Origin: Halalkalicoccus paucihalophilus
Lineage (GTDB): Archaea > Halobacteriota > Halobacteria > Halobacteriales > Halalkalicoccaceae
Assembly: GCF_001593955.1 (NCBI RefSeq)
Contig: NZ_LTAZ01000017.1
Location: 248,001 to 312,000 of the forward strand
DNA: 64,000 bases
Reading direction: 5' to 3'
The notes beneath the pieces were generated by a model that did no database searches, was not told the DNA's origin, and saw only the letters and a list, made by a program, of their open reading frames with translations. Positions 27,555 to 36,239 of this stretch are shown piece after piece; positions within the stretch are counted from its first letter, which is position 1; every line of letters begins with the position of its first letter. The position numbers and the translations under genes were made by a program.

Positions 27555-27692
27555 CTACCTCTTCAACCGCTCGAAGAACGTCCCGATCGTTTCGCGGAGA
27601 TAATCCACGCCCTCCTCGTCAGCTGTCCGGAGGCCGATCACCGTGATCATGCCCGAGAGCAGCGCGTGGGCTCGCTCGTGGCTGTAGGTGTG
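27555..27692 (-). pseudogene. C-terminal tail of a TetR-like regulator
   Basis: A frame without a start reads HTYSHERAHALLSGMITVIG ... DYLRETIGTFFERLKR and stops at TAG 27555-27557. The composition and the ending resemble the ligand-binding C-terminus of haloarchaeal TetR/AcrR regulators. The helix-turn-helix half is missing. The family assignment is tentative. Confidence 0.4.
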
Positions 27693-27876
27693 TCTCCATA
27701 CCTTTCTTCGTACTCTTCTATCTCTTAGGACACCTTACGCTCCGTAATATCTGAAATAGTATATTTTAGCATTTTCTTAGAACATCAACTGCTACATACC
27801 TGTGTTACGGACGTTGACTACACCAAGCAACCATCTCTGTTATATACACTGGAAACCAACATTTCCCTGTCGATCG

Positions 27877-28053
27877 CTCTCAGTGACGTATGCAACTCCT
27901 GGGGGTGGTCAACGGAACAACAAATGACGGAAATTGCACTCACCTCAATACAGGTGGTAATTATGGTATTGTTACTCGCAATCGCTGCGATGCAACTAGG
28001 AATCTCGTTAAGCGGGCGGGTATAACGCACCTGCCCTCTCAGTGACGTATGCA
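27877..28053. repeat. 18-bp direct repeats flanking a small membrane-peptide frame
   Basis: CTCTCAGTGACGTATGCA occurs at 27877-27894 and again, identical, at 28036-28053. It could be a target-site or recombination duplication. Confidence 0.6.
27924..28025 (+). CDS. Possible 33-residue single-pass membrane peptide
   Basis: ATG 27924 to TAA 28023-28025 encodes MTEIALTSIQVVIMVLLLAI and then AAMQLGISLSGRV. This is one hydrophobic helix with a polar start and a basic end. It lies between two identical 18-bp direct repeats. There is no homology I can name, and a chance frame in a decayed region is possible. Confidence 0.3.
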   Translation: MTEIALTSIQVVIMVLLLAIAAMQLGISLSGRV

Positions 28054-28232
28054 CTCTAGCTTACGCAGAGTAAGTACTTTAGCGTAACGTTTGTAGTGTC
28101 TACTGCTCCTACAGTGTAATTACCAAGGTCCGACTCCTGCAACACTTTACAAAGGATTGTTGCCGTTGTCAAGCTTTAGGCATGATAGAGCATGAGTGCC
28201 GAACCCCGGTTCGACGCGGTTCATAGAGAGAG

Positions 28233-28278
28233 CCTTGTGCAACAGTCGCCTTTCTCGCAAAGGCCAGTGTTGACAAGG
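28233..28278. repeat. Dispersed hairpin repeat, copy 8 (degenerate)
   Basis: CCTTGTGCAACA (28233-28244) pairs with TGTTGACAAGG (28268-28278), which lacks one C in the right arm. Confidence 0.6.
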
Positions 28279-28301
28279 TAAGCTGAAAAACGAGAAGCCA
28301 G

Positions 28302-29470
28302 TTATCGTCGGAGGTCGTCGACCAAGATTTTGCCGGGCTTCTTGTCGTCGCTCTCCTCGGGCAGCTCGGTGATCGGGGTTCGGTCCCCGCTCGGCTCCAG
28401 GACCTCGAGGTCGTCGTCGGTCACGGCGAGCACATCGACCATGTCCCGGTCGATCCGACCGGGGAGTGCTGGGCGCTTGATCGGCGTCCACTCCGAGAAG
28501 TCTGTAATATCAGTTTCAGTCGCGGGGTAGACCGTCGGATCAGTGAATACGTCCTCGGGGTCGTCGAACGTCGCGAGCGTTTCACTGTCCGAATCCCTGA
28601 GTTCGACCCCCGGCCGCCCCTCATGAGTGAGCCATACCGTCTGGCCGCCTGCTGGCCGGTAGACCTTGATCTCGTTCGGCCCGGCCCGAACGTCCCCATT
28701 TGCATTGTACAGTCTGTGCGCGCCGTCTTCGCCTGAGAACGACCGCATACACTCGGGACACTCATCGAGTCGCCGAGCGATTGACGCGGCGGTGTCGGGC
28801 CACGCGAACAGCAAGCAACGCCGTCTATCCGAGATTGACTGGGCGATATGCTCGAGGGTCACGCCGGGGGCGGTATCACCCGTGGAGTGCTCGCTTCGAT
28901 GTCGACCGCCCCGGCGTCGGTGAGTCGATTGAGCAGTGGGTTCTCCTCGCGGAATTGCTCGACGAGGGAGGCCACTTCTGTGGGCTTCAAGGTAGGGTTT
29001 GAGGCCGCACGACGGAGCTCCGCACTCTCTGGTTCGGCGATCGCGTCGGGGTCGTCGTCGCCCCCCTGCCGAACGACGTACAGTGGGAGGCCGATCTCAA
29101 GCAGGTCGTCGTAGGCTGCCCGCATGAGCTCGGTCTCGTACTGACGGTCGGCGATATCTCGAACCGCGGGGTAGTCGCGCCGCCACGAATTCCCTTCGTC
29201 GAGACGCGGACAGACTCCTGTTTCGCGATCGTCAACGCGAGCTCAACCTTCGAGAGGGTCTCACCACCGTCTGCGATGTCGGTGCCCTTGCGCGCGTACG
29301 TGAGCACCGAATCGTGTTCGTCACTAAATTCCGCGGCATACCGAGGAAGGTCCGCAAGGTCGGCCTGCTCTTCAACACCGAGCAGCCGGCGCATCGAGCC
29401 CTTCAGCAGCGCGAAATCACGATTGATGAAGTTCTCGAGTTCACGTTGCCAATCCAGCTACAGTACCTCG
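28302..29470 (-). pseudogene. Broken gene of an unrecognised haloarchaeal protein
   Basis: Three consecutive minus-strand frames read as one protein broken by a frameshift near 29180 and a phase change or stop near 28860. First comes WQRELENFINRDFALLKG ... VLTYARKGTDIADGGETL, then MRAAYDDLLEIGLPLYVVRQ ... NPLLNRLTDAGAVD, then MTLEHIAQSISDRRRCLLFA ... DMVDVLAVTDDDLEVLEP. The central Cys pair CPECMRS could bind metal. The last piece alone (28302-28862, 186 codons) is open from ATG. GC content is higher than around it. It may come from an integrated plasmid or virus. I do not recognise the family. Confidence 0.55.
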
Positions 29471-29478
29471 ATTCGTAG

Positions 29479-29736
29479 GATATCGATCCGCCGGTCTATG
29501 CGTATCTGTCGATCCTTGATGCGGAGGGGTACAGAGTCGGGACAGGATTCACACGCCGCCAACAGTGGGCTCTGGATTCTGGAAGGCAGCTGCCGGAGGT
29601 GATGATTGAATCCTACGATATCGACCTCAAGGACGTATGCAACCAGCTCGTTGAGTATATTTACAACGCTGGCGGGCAGGCTGGGCCGAACTCGCAAGAA
29701 TTGAGGTTTCGCATTCAGCGCGAGATGGTTTGTTAA
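29479..29736 (+). pseudogene. Start-less conserved-looking fragment
   Basis: An 85-codon frame opens directly after a TAG and ends at TAA 29734-29736. It reads DIDPPVYAYLSILDAEGYRV ... QLVEYIYNAGGQAGPNSQEL. It has a protein-like composition but no start codon near its beginning, so it is probably the C-terminal part of a lost gene. It lies tail-away from the broken gene to its left. Confidence 0.4.
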
Positions 29737-30019
29737 CACTAATCAGGCGTCAAGCGCCCGCACAGCGCCGCAGAAACAATGACGTTCCGATCTGAGCGCC
29801 TCACTCATTCGCCACTTACATCCGCGATCAACGTCGCGAGCGCATCGAGATACTCCGTCGATCGGTCCTCCCGGAGGAACCATCCACAAGGTGGTCAAGC
29901 GTCCGATTTGAGGGACCAGATCTCCAGTAGTATTTTCCCCAGACCGACCCCCATATAGCGTCGTAGACAACGCAGGGGTGGTAGCTATGCACAGTGTCGT
30001 TGTCGTCGCTGTACGGACC

Positions 30020-30334
30020 ATGACTCCCACTACTCGATCGCTTGGCATCGAATTCGGTGAGCTACGCGATGAGTTCGAACACCTGCCCTATCCGATCGCA
30101 AACGCTGACCTTCTAGAACGACACGGCAACGCAACACTCAGCGTGCCAAATGGCGATTATTCCTTAGAGGAAGTATTAGCACCGTTTGAGACCAGCTCGT
30201 ATGATGATAGTGACGACGTGCTCAACGCCATATTCACGATGGTGGGTGAGCAGGCGATCGGGCGGAAATTCTACTCCGATCGGACACCGCCAGCACTTGG
30301 AGAAGATCGTCCAGATGATGAACTCTCGTTTTGA
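30020..30334 (+). CDS. DUF5789 family protein
   Basis: From ATG 30020 the protein has 104 residues and matches the small haloarchaeal DUF5789 family over its whole length. It has GELRDEFEHLPYPIANADLL at the start, the strand pair around GNATLSVPNGDYSLEEVLAP, then DDVLNAIFTMVGEQAIGRKF and the ending TPPALGEDRPDDELSF. The function is unknown. It is probably cytosolic. The longer frame from 29978 adds a non-family leader and is less likely. It is intact although everything within 1.5 kb is decayed. Confidence 0.85.
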   Translation: MTPTTRSLGIEFGELRDEFEHLPYPIANADLLERHGNATLSVPNGDYSLEEVLAPFETSSYDDSDDVLNAIFTMVGEQAIGRKFYSDRTPPALGEDRPDDELSF

Positions 30335-30364
30335 ATCTCGCCGTGAGTCCAGTATCTTCAATCA

Positions 30365-30545
30365 GAACAGTGTGATCGATACGTGATTGCAGCTCTCTTT
30401 GGTGGGGATCGGGCACTACGACCTTCTGATTACCCGCGACTCCTCGCTGAACTCCACGAACGAAATTCGGGTAAGTTCGGTCTCCGGACTGTCGAGACGG
30501 CGTCCTACCAGTAGTATCGAGAGATACGTACGATGGCGGCCGCTG
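30365..30545 (+). pseudogene. Decayed HhH-gene fragment
   Basis: DNA related to the 41.7 kb HhH relic: VIAALFGGDRALRPSDYPRL in one phase, then LRTVETASYQ, with stops and shifts. It is followed by the conserved spacer (GAGGAGCGTATCCGTTGATTAG) and hairpin copy 4. Confidence 0.65.
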
Positions 30546-30606
30546 ATGAGGAGCGTATCCGTTGATTAGAACCGACAGTGGATAGTCGCTACGCGAGGAG
30601 AGTCTA

Positions 30607-30651
30607 CCTTGTGCAACAGTTCACATCCAAGAAGCGTTTTGTTGCACAAGG
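30607..30651. repeat. Dispersed hairpin repeat, copy 4
   Basis: Perfect arms CCTTGTGCAACA (30607-30618) and TGTTGCACAAGG (30640-30651), with a loop similar to copies 3 and 5 (TCCAAGAAGCG). Confidence 0.85.
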
Positions 30652-30827
30652 CTGACCACGTCAAAAGAGGGCCTCTTACGAACAACCACAGAGGTCCAAC
30701 CAGTACTCTATTGAAATTTGCAGACTGTGATAAGAATAGCGTGCTGCACAGAGAGACTGAAATGCAGTAGATCTCCCCAGCTCAACCCACACGCCTAAAA
30801 CAGTGGTTTGGTTCGGCTATGAACTAC

Positions 30828-31130
30828 TCACGCAGAGTCACTCGCAAGAACCTCTGCAAGAGTTTCCTCATAGAGTTCGTCGATCCGTCCAATCAAGGAA
30901 GGATTCGACACGATGTGGTCGTCGACAACAGTGGCTAATGCAGCAATATAGCTAGTGAACAGGCCATCATGTTCGTTTACACCGATCTCGTAGGTGCCCT
31001 CGACGACGTTCGATTTTCGACCACGTCGCTCAGATCTTTTCGGGAGGGCAGCAGCAATCCCACTATCCGAATTGAATCGTTCCGCGAATCGCGGATAGAA
31101 TTCGTCGTTACCGGAACTGCATATCGATAT
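30828..31130 (-). pseudogene. Start-less fragment of a conserved protein
   Basis: A 100-codon minus-strand frame between two stops reads DEFYPRFAERFNSDSGIAAA, VVEGTYEIGVNEHDGLFTSY, then IAALATVVDDHIVSNPSLIG and ends LAEVLASDSA. It has no ATG, GTG or TTG at its beginning. It looks like the C-terminal part of a real haloarchaeal gene, but I cannot name it. Confidence 0.4.
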
Positions 31131-31214
31131 CTACTGAGATGGAAAGAAGATTGGTAGCCACAAACTCATACCACCGCTTTCACCGAACAACGTAGTAGAA
31201 TTATGGAATAGTAG

Positions 31215-32381
31215 CTACACAACTGTTGTATTCGTCGAATTTGTCGAGTTTGTTTCATTCGGTGCCGGACTCGGCGCAGGTTCAGGATTCTCGGGCGTCA
31301 GCCCAAAGGTCCGATTGGTATCACTCGTAATCGGGACGGTACTCGACATCGGCTCGTAGCCATCAGCCCGAACCGTCACCTCATAGCGTTCATATTCGGC
31401 GGCCGTCGTCGAGTATTCGCCGTTCGCATCCGTTTCACCGCCGAATACCATCTCCCCACCGCTTGGTAGTCGCCCGCCAACAGCTTCGATCGACGCGCCT
31501 TCAATCGGCTCACCAGTCGCGTTGTCAGCCACGCTAAAATTTACGTTATGAACGGTCGGTTCTTCGGGTTGTTCGGGCTCCTCAGGCTCTTCAGGCTCCT
31601 CTGGCTGATCAGGTTCTTCAGGATCTTCCGGTTCCTCGGGTTGCTCCGGTTCCTCTGGCTGTTCGGGCTCTTCCGGGTTCTCTGGTTCGTCAGGATTCTC
31701 GGGCTGTTCGGGTTCCCCAGTACTGTTCTCGTCCGCTCCGTTTTCGTCGCCTTCGCTTTCGTTACCCTCGCTACTACCACCGCTAGAGGAATCACTGTCC
31801 GTCTCGAGCGTAGCCTCCGTATCGCCATCGACCGTAACGGTCTCGGTGGCGTCGCCGGTCGAGAGGCTAAAGTCACCGTCAATCACGCTAAAGACGACCG
31901 TGCCATCCGCATCAGTCGTAAGGGTCCGTTCCTCGCCAGAATCGTCGTGCGTGGCCGTTACGTCCACACCCTCAACGGGGTTGCCGTCCGCGTCCGTAAC
32001 CGTAACGGTGAGGTCACTGTGTTCTTGTTGTACATCGGTATCCTCGTCGTTTGAATCGGGAGTATCGGCATCCGAATCACTGCTTGAGTCGTCGCTATCG
32101 TCGGATTGTGGGCTTGAAGCATCCGAGTCGCTACTGTCCGCGTCCGAGGTGGATGAGTCCTCAGATCCAAGTGGTGTATCGGAGGTGTCTTCACTTGGAT
32201 TCGTGTCGTTCTGTTCTTGCTCGAGGTCGTCGCTCTGGTTTGGTTCGCCGGTTGCGTTGTCGGCGGGGCTGCCGGTTCCCCATCCTGCACAGCCCGCAAG
32301 GGCGATTGATGCAACGAGTGCAATCACTAGGATCTGTGATCTTTGTAGCATTGTTTTGCTATTGTTCTGAAATATAGTCAT
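31215..32381 (-). CDS. Acidic repeat lipoprotein with carboxypeptidase-regulatory-like domains
   Basis: The 388-residue protein has a lipobox IALAGCAGWG (Cys near residue 31). A Ser/Asp-rich linker follows, then a first Ig-like/carboxypeptidase-regulatory-like domain (DADGNPVEGVDVTATHDDSG). Next comes a long Glu-Pro-Gln repeat (units EEPEQP, about 225-285), then a second such domain (ADNATGEPIEGASIEAVG ... ANGEYSTTAAEYERYEVTVR) and an Asn/Thr/Ser tail. It should be lipid-anchored on the cell surface. The repeat probably forms a stiff, highly charged spacer. A TATA-like box about 40 bp upstream fits the ATG at 32381. A start at 32351 is possible. Confidence 0.85.
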   Translation of the reverse strand: MTIFQNNSKTMLQRSQILVIALVASIALAGCAGWGTGSPADNATGEPNQSDDLEQEQNDTNPSEDTSDTPLGSEDSSTSDADSSDSDASSPQSDDSDDSSSDSDADTPDSNDEDTDVQQEHSDLTVTVTDADGNPVEGVDVTATHDDSGEERTLTTDADGTVVFSVIDGDFSLSTGDATETVTVDGDTEATLETDSDSSSGGSSEGNESEGDENGADENSTGEPEQPENPDEPENPEEPEQPEEPEQPEEPEDPEEPDQPEEPEEPEEPEQPEEPTVHNVNFSVADNATGEPIEGASIEAVGGRLPSGGEMVFGGETDANGEYSTTAAEYERYEVTVRADGYEPMSSTVPITSDTNRTFGLTPENPEPAPSPAPNETNSTNSTNTTVV

Positions 32382-32446
32382 CTTTTCTCAATCTTGTTGT
32401 CGTATTATCGCTACCCTTTATACCGCTACAACGGATGCCGTCTGTC

Positions 32447-32650
32447 TTACCCCTCGAAGGATTTCAGATGATTCACTCTGGCGCTGTTCTTTACCGACAG
32501 CAGTACACTCGCAACGCAGGCGACGAGCACACACCCGCCGAAAGCGAGGACAAAGAGGAGTTTCAGTTCGCGAAGGGAACCGTCGGAGTTTCGACCCCAG
32601 CGAAGCCGTGATCTGCCGGCAGAGAATAGGTGGGTCCACGGCCGGATCAA
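32447..32650 (-). CDS. Possible small single-pass membrane protein
   Basis: A 67-codon frame starts MIRPWTHLFSAGRSRL and contains one clear hydrophobic helix (LLFVLAFGGCVLVACVASVL). It has no recognised family. It lies upstream of the lipoprotein on the same strand. It may be real or a remnant. Confidence 0.3.
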   Translation of the reverse strand: MIRPWTHLFSAGRSRLRWGRNSDGSLRELKLLFVLAFGGCVLVACVASVLLSVKNSARVNHLKSFEG

Positions 32651-32764
32651 ACTTGAGACACTCAGAACGTGATAGGAACGAGGTTCTGCATACAGAAGAT
32701 GAGTTCAGCAGAGCGATTCCGACAGAGGAGTGCAGTTATCAGCATAGACGATATATGTATCTAC

Positions 32765-33052
32765 ATGCCTGAAGAAGTCCTGTTCAAATCGGAAAGCAAT
32801 CAGAGTCGAGATGAGATCGCAGCGTACCTTCGCCGTGTAGCCGATAAATTGGAACAAGGGGACGCAATCACGCTAAAATCGGGATCCGAGTCCGTGACGA
32901 TGGAGCCGCCAGCTCGCCCGACGTTCGAGGTCAAAGCCGAACGTGAGGGGCCAGCGGATGGATCCGGTGAATTGAGTATCGAGTTCGAACTTGAATGGGA
33001 CGAGAACGCCAGTGGGGGAGACAGTGGGAGCGGCCAGCTAGAAATCGAGTGA
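32765..33052 (+). CDS. Amphi-Trp domain protein
   Basis: From ATG 32765 the protein has 95 residues. It matches the small haloarchaeal amphi-Trp family, with EVLFKSESNQSRDEIAAYLR, VADKLEQGDAITLKSG, PARPTFEVKAEREG and a C-terminal acidic beta hairpin SIEFELEWDE. The function is unknown and the protein is probably cytosolic. The longer frame from 32669 has no family similarity before the ATG at 32765. Confidence 0.85.
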   Translation: MPEEVLFKSESNQSRDEIAAYLRRVADKLEQGDAITLKSGSESVTMEPPARPTFEVKAEREGPADGSGELSIEFELEWDENASGGDSGSGQLEIE

Positions 33053-33199
33053 TTGTATCTCGCAGAAAGTCGGCTAACTACCCAACTGGTGGCAGAAGTG
33101 CCGTGCAAAATATAGAGCTTGTATTTAGAAGTGTCGGATTAAGCCACCACCTAGAAACAGCACGAAGATTCACCATGTTTCTTTCACAATGTTCGGGTG

Positions 33200-33718
33200 A
33201 TGCCAGGACCCGTATTTCTCAAAGGAGAACAAGTGACGCTTCGTACAGTTCAGTCAGAGGATTACGAGTTTCTTGCTCGCAATCTCAATGATCCACAAGT
33301 ACGACACGCCGGATACGAGACCATTCGGGCACCAGTCTCCGAAGAGGACATCGCGACAAACATCGAGTCCGACGATTGCCATACGTTCCTCGTGTGTCGG
33401 AAGGGGGATCCCGTTGGGAGCGCTTCTATCAAGGATATCGATCTAGAGGGCAGTAAGGCTGAGTTGAGCTACTGGATTGCCCCTGACGAGCAGGGGAAGG
33501 GATACGCGACCGGAGCGGCCGATCTCTGTTTGACCCACGCCTTCGATGAACTTGGCCTTCACAAGGTCTGGGCCCGCACAGTCGGAGACAACGTGGCTTC
33601 GAATAGAGTACTCGAAAAACTCGATTTCCAGCAAGAAGGGGTTCTCCACGACCATTGGTATGGGTTCGGCCGATACGTAGATGAGTACAGATTTGGTCTC
33701 CTGAGATCTGAGCGATAA
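33200..33718 (+). CDS. GNAT acetyltransferase (RimJ/RimL-like)
   Basis: The 172-residue protein has the RimJ/RimL-type order: LRTVQSEDYEFLARNLNDPQ at the start, an acetyl-CoA loop in APDEQGKGYATGAADL (Q/R-x-x-G-x-G/A form), and LGLHKVWARTVGDNVASNRV followed by LEKLDFQQEGVL. It probably N-acetylates a protein or small amine. A 17-bp IS-end-like motif begins two bases after its stop. Confidence 0.88.
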   Translation: MPGPVFLKGEQVTLRTVQSEDYEFLARNLNDPQVRHAGYETIRAPVSEEDIATNIESDDCHTFLVCRKGDPVGSASIKDIDLEGSKAELSYWIAPDEQGKGYATGAADLCLTHAFDELGLHKVWARTVGDNVASNRVLEKLDFQQEGVLHDHWYGFGRYVDEYRFGLLRSER

Positions 33719-33719
33719 G

Positions 33720-33736
33720 CGCTCTGTATTCAGCAC
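33720..33736 (-). repeat. 17-bp IS-end-like motif, third copy
   Basis: CGCTCTGTATTCAGCAC, identical to 18306-18322, directly follows the GNAT stop codon. Confidence 0.7.
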
Positions 33737-33970
33737 GGCTCCTGAGACAGATCACCGTGAGAGGTCCAATAAGTACATTCATCGGTAGCATCGTCGTTCT
33801 CACGCTTCACAAACGAGTTCCTGCCCAGCCCGGTTCAATGGCGAATTACAGCTAGCTCTACATCTACAATGTACTACGCAAAAGCAAAGTGATAAACGGG
33901 CACACCTGCCTAATGAACGTTTCAGCGACAGTGATATCGGGCTATTATGATACCAACAGAGCCAGTCTCA

Positions 33971-35068
33971 TCACCATGAGCTGAAACAATCGCGAAGCTC
34001 AGTCACGCTGTTCGTTGCTTCGAGCGCCAACAGGAGCTTGATCCGAGCTTTGTGAGCTGGTAGATCACCGCCGCTGATTGCACCATGGTCCTTGAGAGTT
34101 TGTCCACCCCCATTACCGTAGATCGCGTTCAGTGTGCCTGCGTGCGTTCGTGAGGTTACAACGACGGGAAGACCACTATCGATTGCATCTTGAACAGCAT
34201 CACTCAAGATCTCACTGGTATTCCCAAGGCCAAACCCGTCGAGAACGAGTCCATCGTCACCTTGCTCAATTGCAAACTTGATTTGGCGGTCATCCATACC
34301 TTGTCCCGAAGCGGCGATTGACACTGTCTTATCCGGGCGAAGTGCTGAAAGTGACACAGAGTAGCTCTTCGGTTCACGGTACAGCCGCACGTTGTCGCGC
34401 GTAAATGCCGCAACCGGGCCTTTGTTCGGTGATTCGAACGTTTCTAACTTACTCGTATGACCCTTCGTCACGTCGCGAGCGGCGTGCAGTTCCTCATTGA
34501 AGGCAATATAGACGCCGTTACGGATCTCATCGTGTGTCGCAGCCCGAAACGAGGTTATGAGGTTCGCAGGACCGTCTGTACTCACTTCATCTGGACGACG
34601 CTGAGCACCAGTAAAGATGATCGGGATATCGAGATCTAACGCTAAATCAAGATGGTACGCTGATTCTTCCATCGTATCGGTGCCATGAGTTACGACAATA
34701 CCATCAGCGATGTTTTCAACATTGCGAGCGGCTTCACCGAGATCGGCGACATCATCCTGATCAAGATTGAAGCTACCGAGTTGCGTAACTTGTTCGACGA
34801 GGATCTCATCAGCGTAGTTGTTCAGTTCGGGAACTGATTCGATTAGCGCCTCACCACTTTGGGAGGGAGAGGCCCCACCCTCTCCAGGAGTGCTTGCAAT
34901 AGTCCCACCCATACTCAGTACTTGTACGACAGTCCCATCGTACTCTGGCACCTCATCAGCGTTCGCGTCGTCATCGGTTCCGACGGCAGTACTACTCGCA
35001 AGTCCTGTGCCACCAGCGATGCCCATCATCTGTATGAATGATCGACGTTTGAAATCATATGGAATCAT
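33971..35068 (-). CDS. Tat-exported L-asparaginase
   Basis: The 365-residue protein has a twin-arginine signal KRRSFIQMMGIAGGTGLASS at the start. The two catalytic threonine motifs of type I/II asparaginases follow: SMGGTIAST (Thr near 55) and VTHGTDTMEESAYHLDL. Later segments are FTGAQRRPDEVSTDGPANL, VVTSRTHAGTLNAIYG and a C-terminal dimer domain. It hydrolyses asparagine (and perhaps glutamine) to the acid and ammonia. Export resembles bacterial periplasmic AnsB. A TATA-like stretch about 28 bp upstream suggests a leaderless transcript. Confidence 0.92.
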   Translation of the reverse strand: MIPYDFKRRSFIQMMGIAGGTGLASSTAVGTDDDANADEVPEYDGTVVQVLSMGGTIASTPGEGGASPSQSGEALIESVPELNNYADEILVEQVTQLGSFNLDQDDVADLGEAARNVENIADGIVVTHGTDTMEESAYHLDLALDLDIPIIFTGAQRRPDEVSTDGPANLITSFRAATHDEIRNGVYIAFNEELHAARDVTKGHTSKLETFESPNKGPVAAFTRDNVRLYREPKSYSVSLSALRPDKTVSIAASGQGMDDRQIKFAIEQGDDGLVLDGFGLGNTSEILSDAVQDAIDSGLPVVVTSRTHAGTLNAIYGNGGGQTLKDHGAISGGDLPAHKARIKLLLALEATNSVTELRDCFSSW

Positions 35069-35392
35069 TCATGAGTTATGATAACAGCTATCATAATAAT
35101 GATCTGGGTATCTGCAAAATAGGAATATGCTCACTACAGTAATCGTACCTACATCCAACCTGCGTAAAAAGCATGCACTTAGATCAGTAGATGTTAGCGC
35201 AATTGAACGATTTAGTGTTGGATTAACGATAAATAATCGAAACAAAGGATGGTATGACGCACATCTGCTAGTAGGACCTGAGGACAGCCAGCTGACTACG
35301 GGGGATGTATTTGGCATATTACGAGTATGAGAGAGTTTAACATGGTATAGAGCGAATATAGCGGTGCGGCTGGCGATAGGAGGTGTATTCGC
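35069..35392. other. Gap with one small unassigned frame
   Basis: A 67-codon frame (35127-35330, +; MLTTVIVPTSNLRKKH ... AHLLVGPEDSQLTTGDVFGI) has plausible composition but no known family. Otherwise the gap holds the asparaginase promoter and the CBS gene leader. Confidence 0.35.
35380..35387 (+). promoter_or_regulatory. Shine-Dalgarno of the CBS gene
   Basis: AGGAGGT lies about 8 bp before ATG 35393. It is strong for a haloarchaeon, where many of the neighbours look leaderless. Confidence 0.6.
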
Positions 35393-35827
35393 ATGCCCAA
35401 AATCAAGTCAATCGCCCGTGAACAGGTCGTGAGTGTAGCTCCAGATGCGTCGCTCACTGACGCGGCACAGTTAATGGACGAAGAGAACGTGGGGAGTCTC
35501 GTTATCGTTGAAGAGGATCGTCCGCGCGGGATCGTCACGGATCGTGATATCGCAATTGAGGTAGTCGCACGTGACCAAGACCCCGCGTCGCTGACAGCTG
35601 CAGACGTGATGAGCGAAGACGTCGTTACGGTCGACGTTGAGAGCGGAATTTTCGACGTGTTACGCACAATGGAGGAGGCGAGTGTACGACGGATTCCAGC
35701 CGTCGATTCGGATGGAGACCTCGCTGGGATCGTCACGTTCGATGACTTTGTGATCCTTCTCGGGCGAGAACTCAAACTCCTCGGTGACGTGATTGAAGCC
35801 GAAATACCACCATACGACCACACATGA
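35393..35827 (+). CDS. CBS-domain-pair protein
   Basis: The 144 residues consist of two CBS domains. The first has VVSVAPDASLTDAAQLMDEE ... GIVTDRDIAIEVVAR, the second VVTVDVESGIFDVLRTMEEA ... GIVTFDDFVILL. Such stand-alone pairs sense adenine nucleotides or similar ligands and regulate partners. The target here is unknown. A good ribosome-binding site supports the ATG start. Confidence 0.92.
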   Translation: MPKIKSIAREQVVSVAPDASLTDAAQLMDEENVGSLVIVEEDRPRGIVTDRDIAIEVVARDQDPASLTAADVMSEDVVTVDVESGIFDVLRTMEEASVRRIPAVDSDGDLAGIVTFDDFVILLGRELKLLGDVIEAEIPPYDHT

Positions 35828-36239
35828 ACTACCTCATCCTACCGCTTGTCTGACGGCTCGCACTAGAGAGTGGGGCTTCCTATTTCCACGATGCGCTTCG
35901 CATTTATAAGGGTGAATACAGGGGGTACCGGCATCACCAATAGCAGAGAGATTATAGACCGTAAGCCTACGCAGAAACATCCTCAGTACCGGCATAGCTG
36001 CATCGCGGTAATAAGGGCGAGTACGAGTAAACTCCGGATCACGAAGCGAATTCTCGAGCAGTTTAATAACAGCAGTTGCTCCAAGTAATCGAACCTCAAA
36101 TTTGCTCCCAACCCTATTGAACTCAGGCGAATAAAACAAACGAGTATACAATAGTACCCCGTATTACTACATACATATTATCTATTTTATCTGGAATAGG
36201 AATAGACTTTAATAGTGATATGTGGACAAATCACATACA
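35828..36239. other. Gap with a decayed IS200/IS605 tnpB tail and the amidase promoter
   Basis: On the minus strand, 35860-35960 reads FTLINAKRIVEIGSPTL and then TAG. This resembles the SAKRVVEAGSPTLKE ending of haloarchaeal TnpB proteins. Up to about 36100 more decayed sequence follows. The last 80 bp are AT-rich promoter. Confidence 0.45.
36208..36215 (+). promoter_or_regulatory. TATA-like box of the exported amidase
   Basis: TTTAATAG is centred about 29 bp before ATG 36240. This suggests a leaderless transcript and supports 36240 over 36222 as the start. Confidence 0.45.

Larger units (their letters stand above)
27525..28301. other. Relic-rich gap upstream of mcrB
   Basis: The gap holds a regulator tail (27555-27692), an 18-bp direct repeat around a tiny frame (27877-28053), a short inverted pair TTACGC/GCGTAA (28061-28087) and a degenerate hairpin repeat (28233-28278). 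No full gene is visible. Confidence 0.5.

Noticed and set aside
31560-31720. Tandem short DNA repeats resembling a CRISPR or satellite
   Set aside because: The period is six codons within an open frame (EEPEQP units) and there are no spacers. It is a coding repeat.
31548-32370. Plus-strand frames rich in Phe/Leu/Arg or Ser/Val opposite the lipoprotein
   Set aside because: They mirror the Glu-Pro-Gln and Ser-Asp repeats on the other strand; the low-complexity composition is explained entirely by the real gene.
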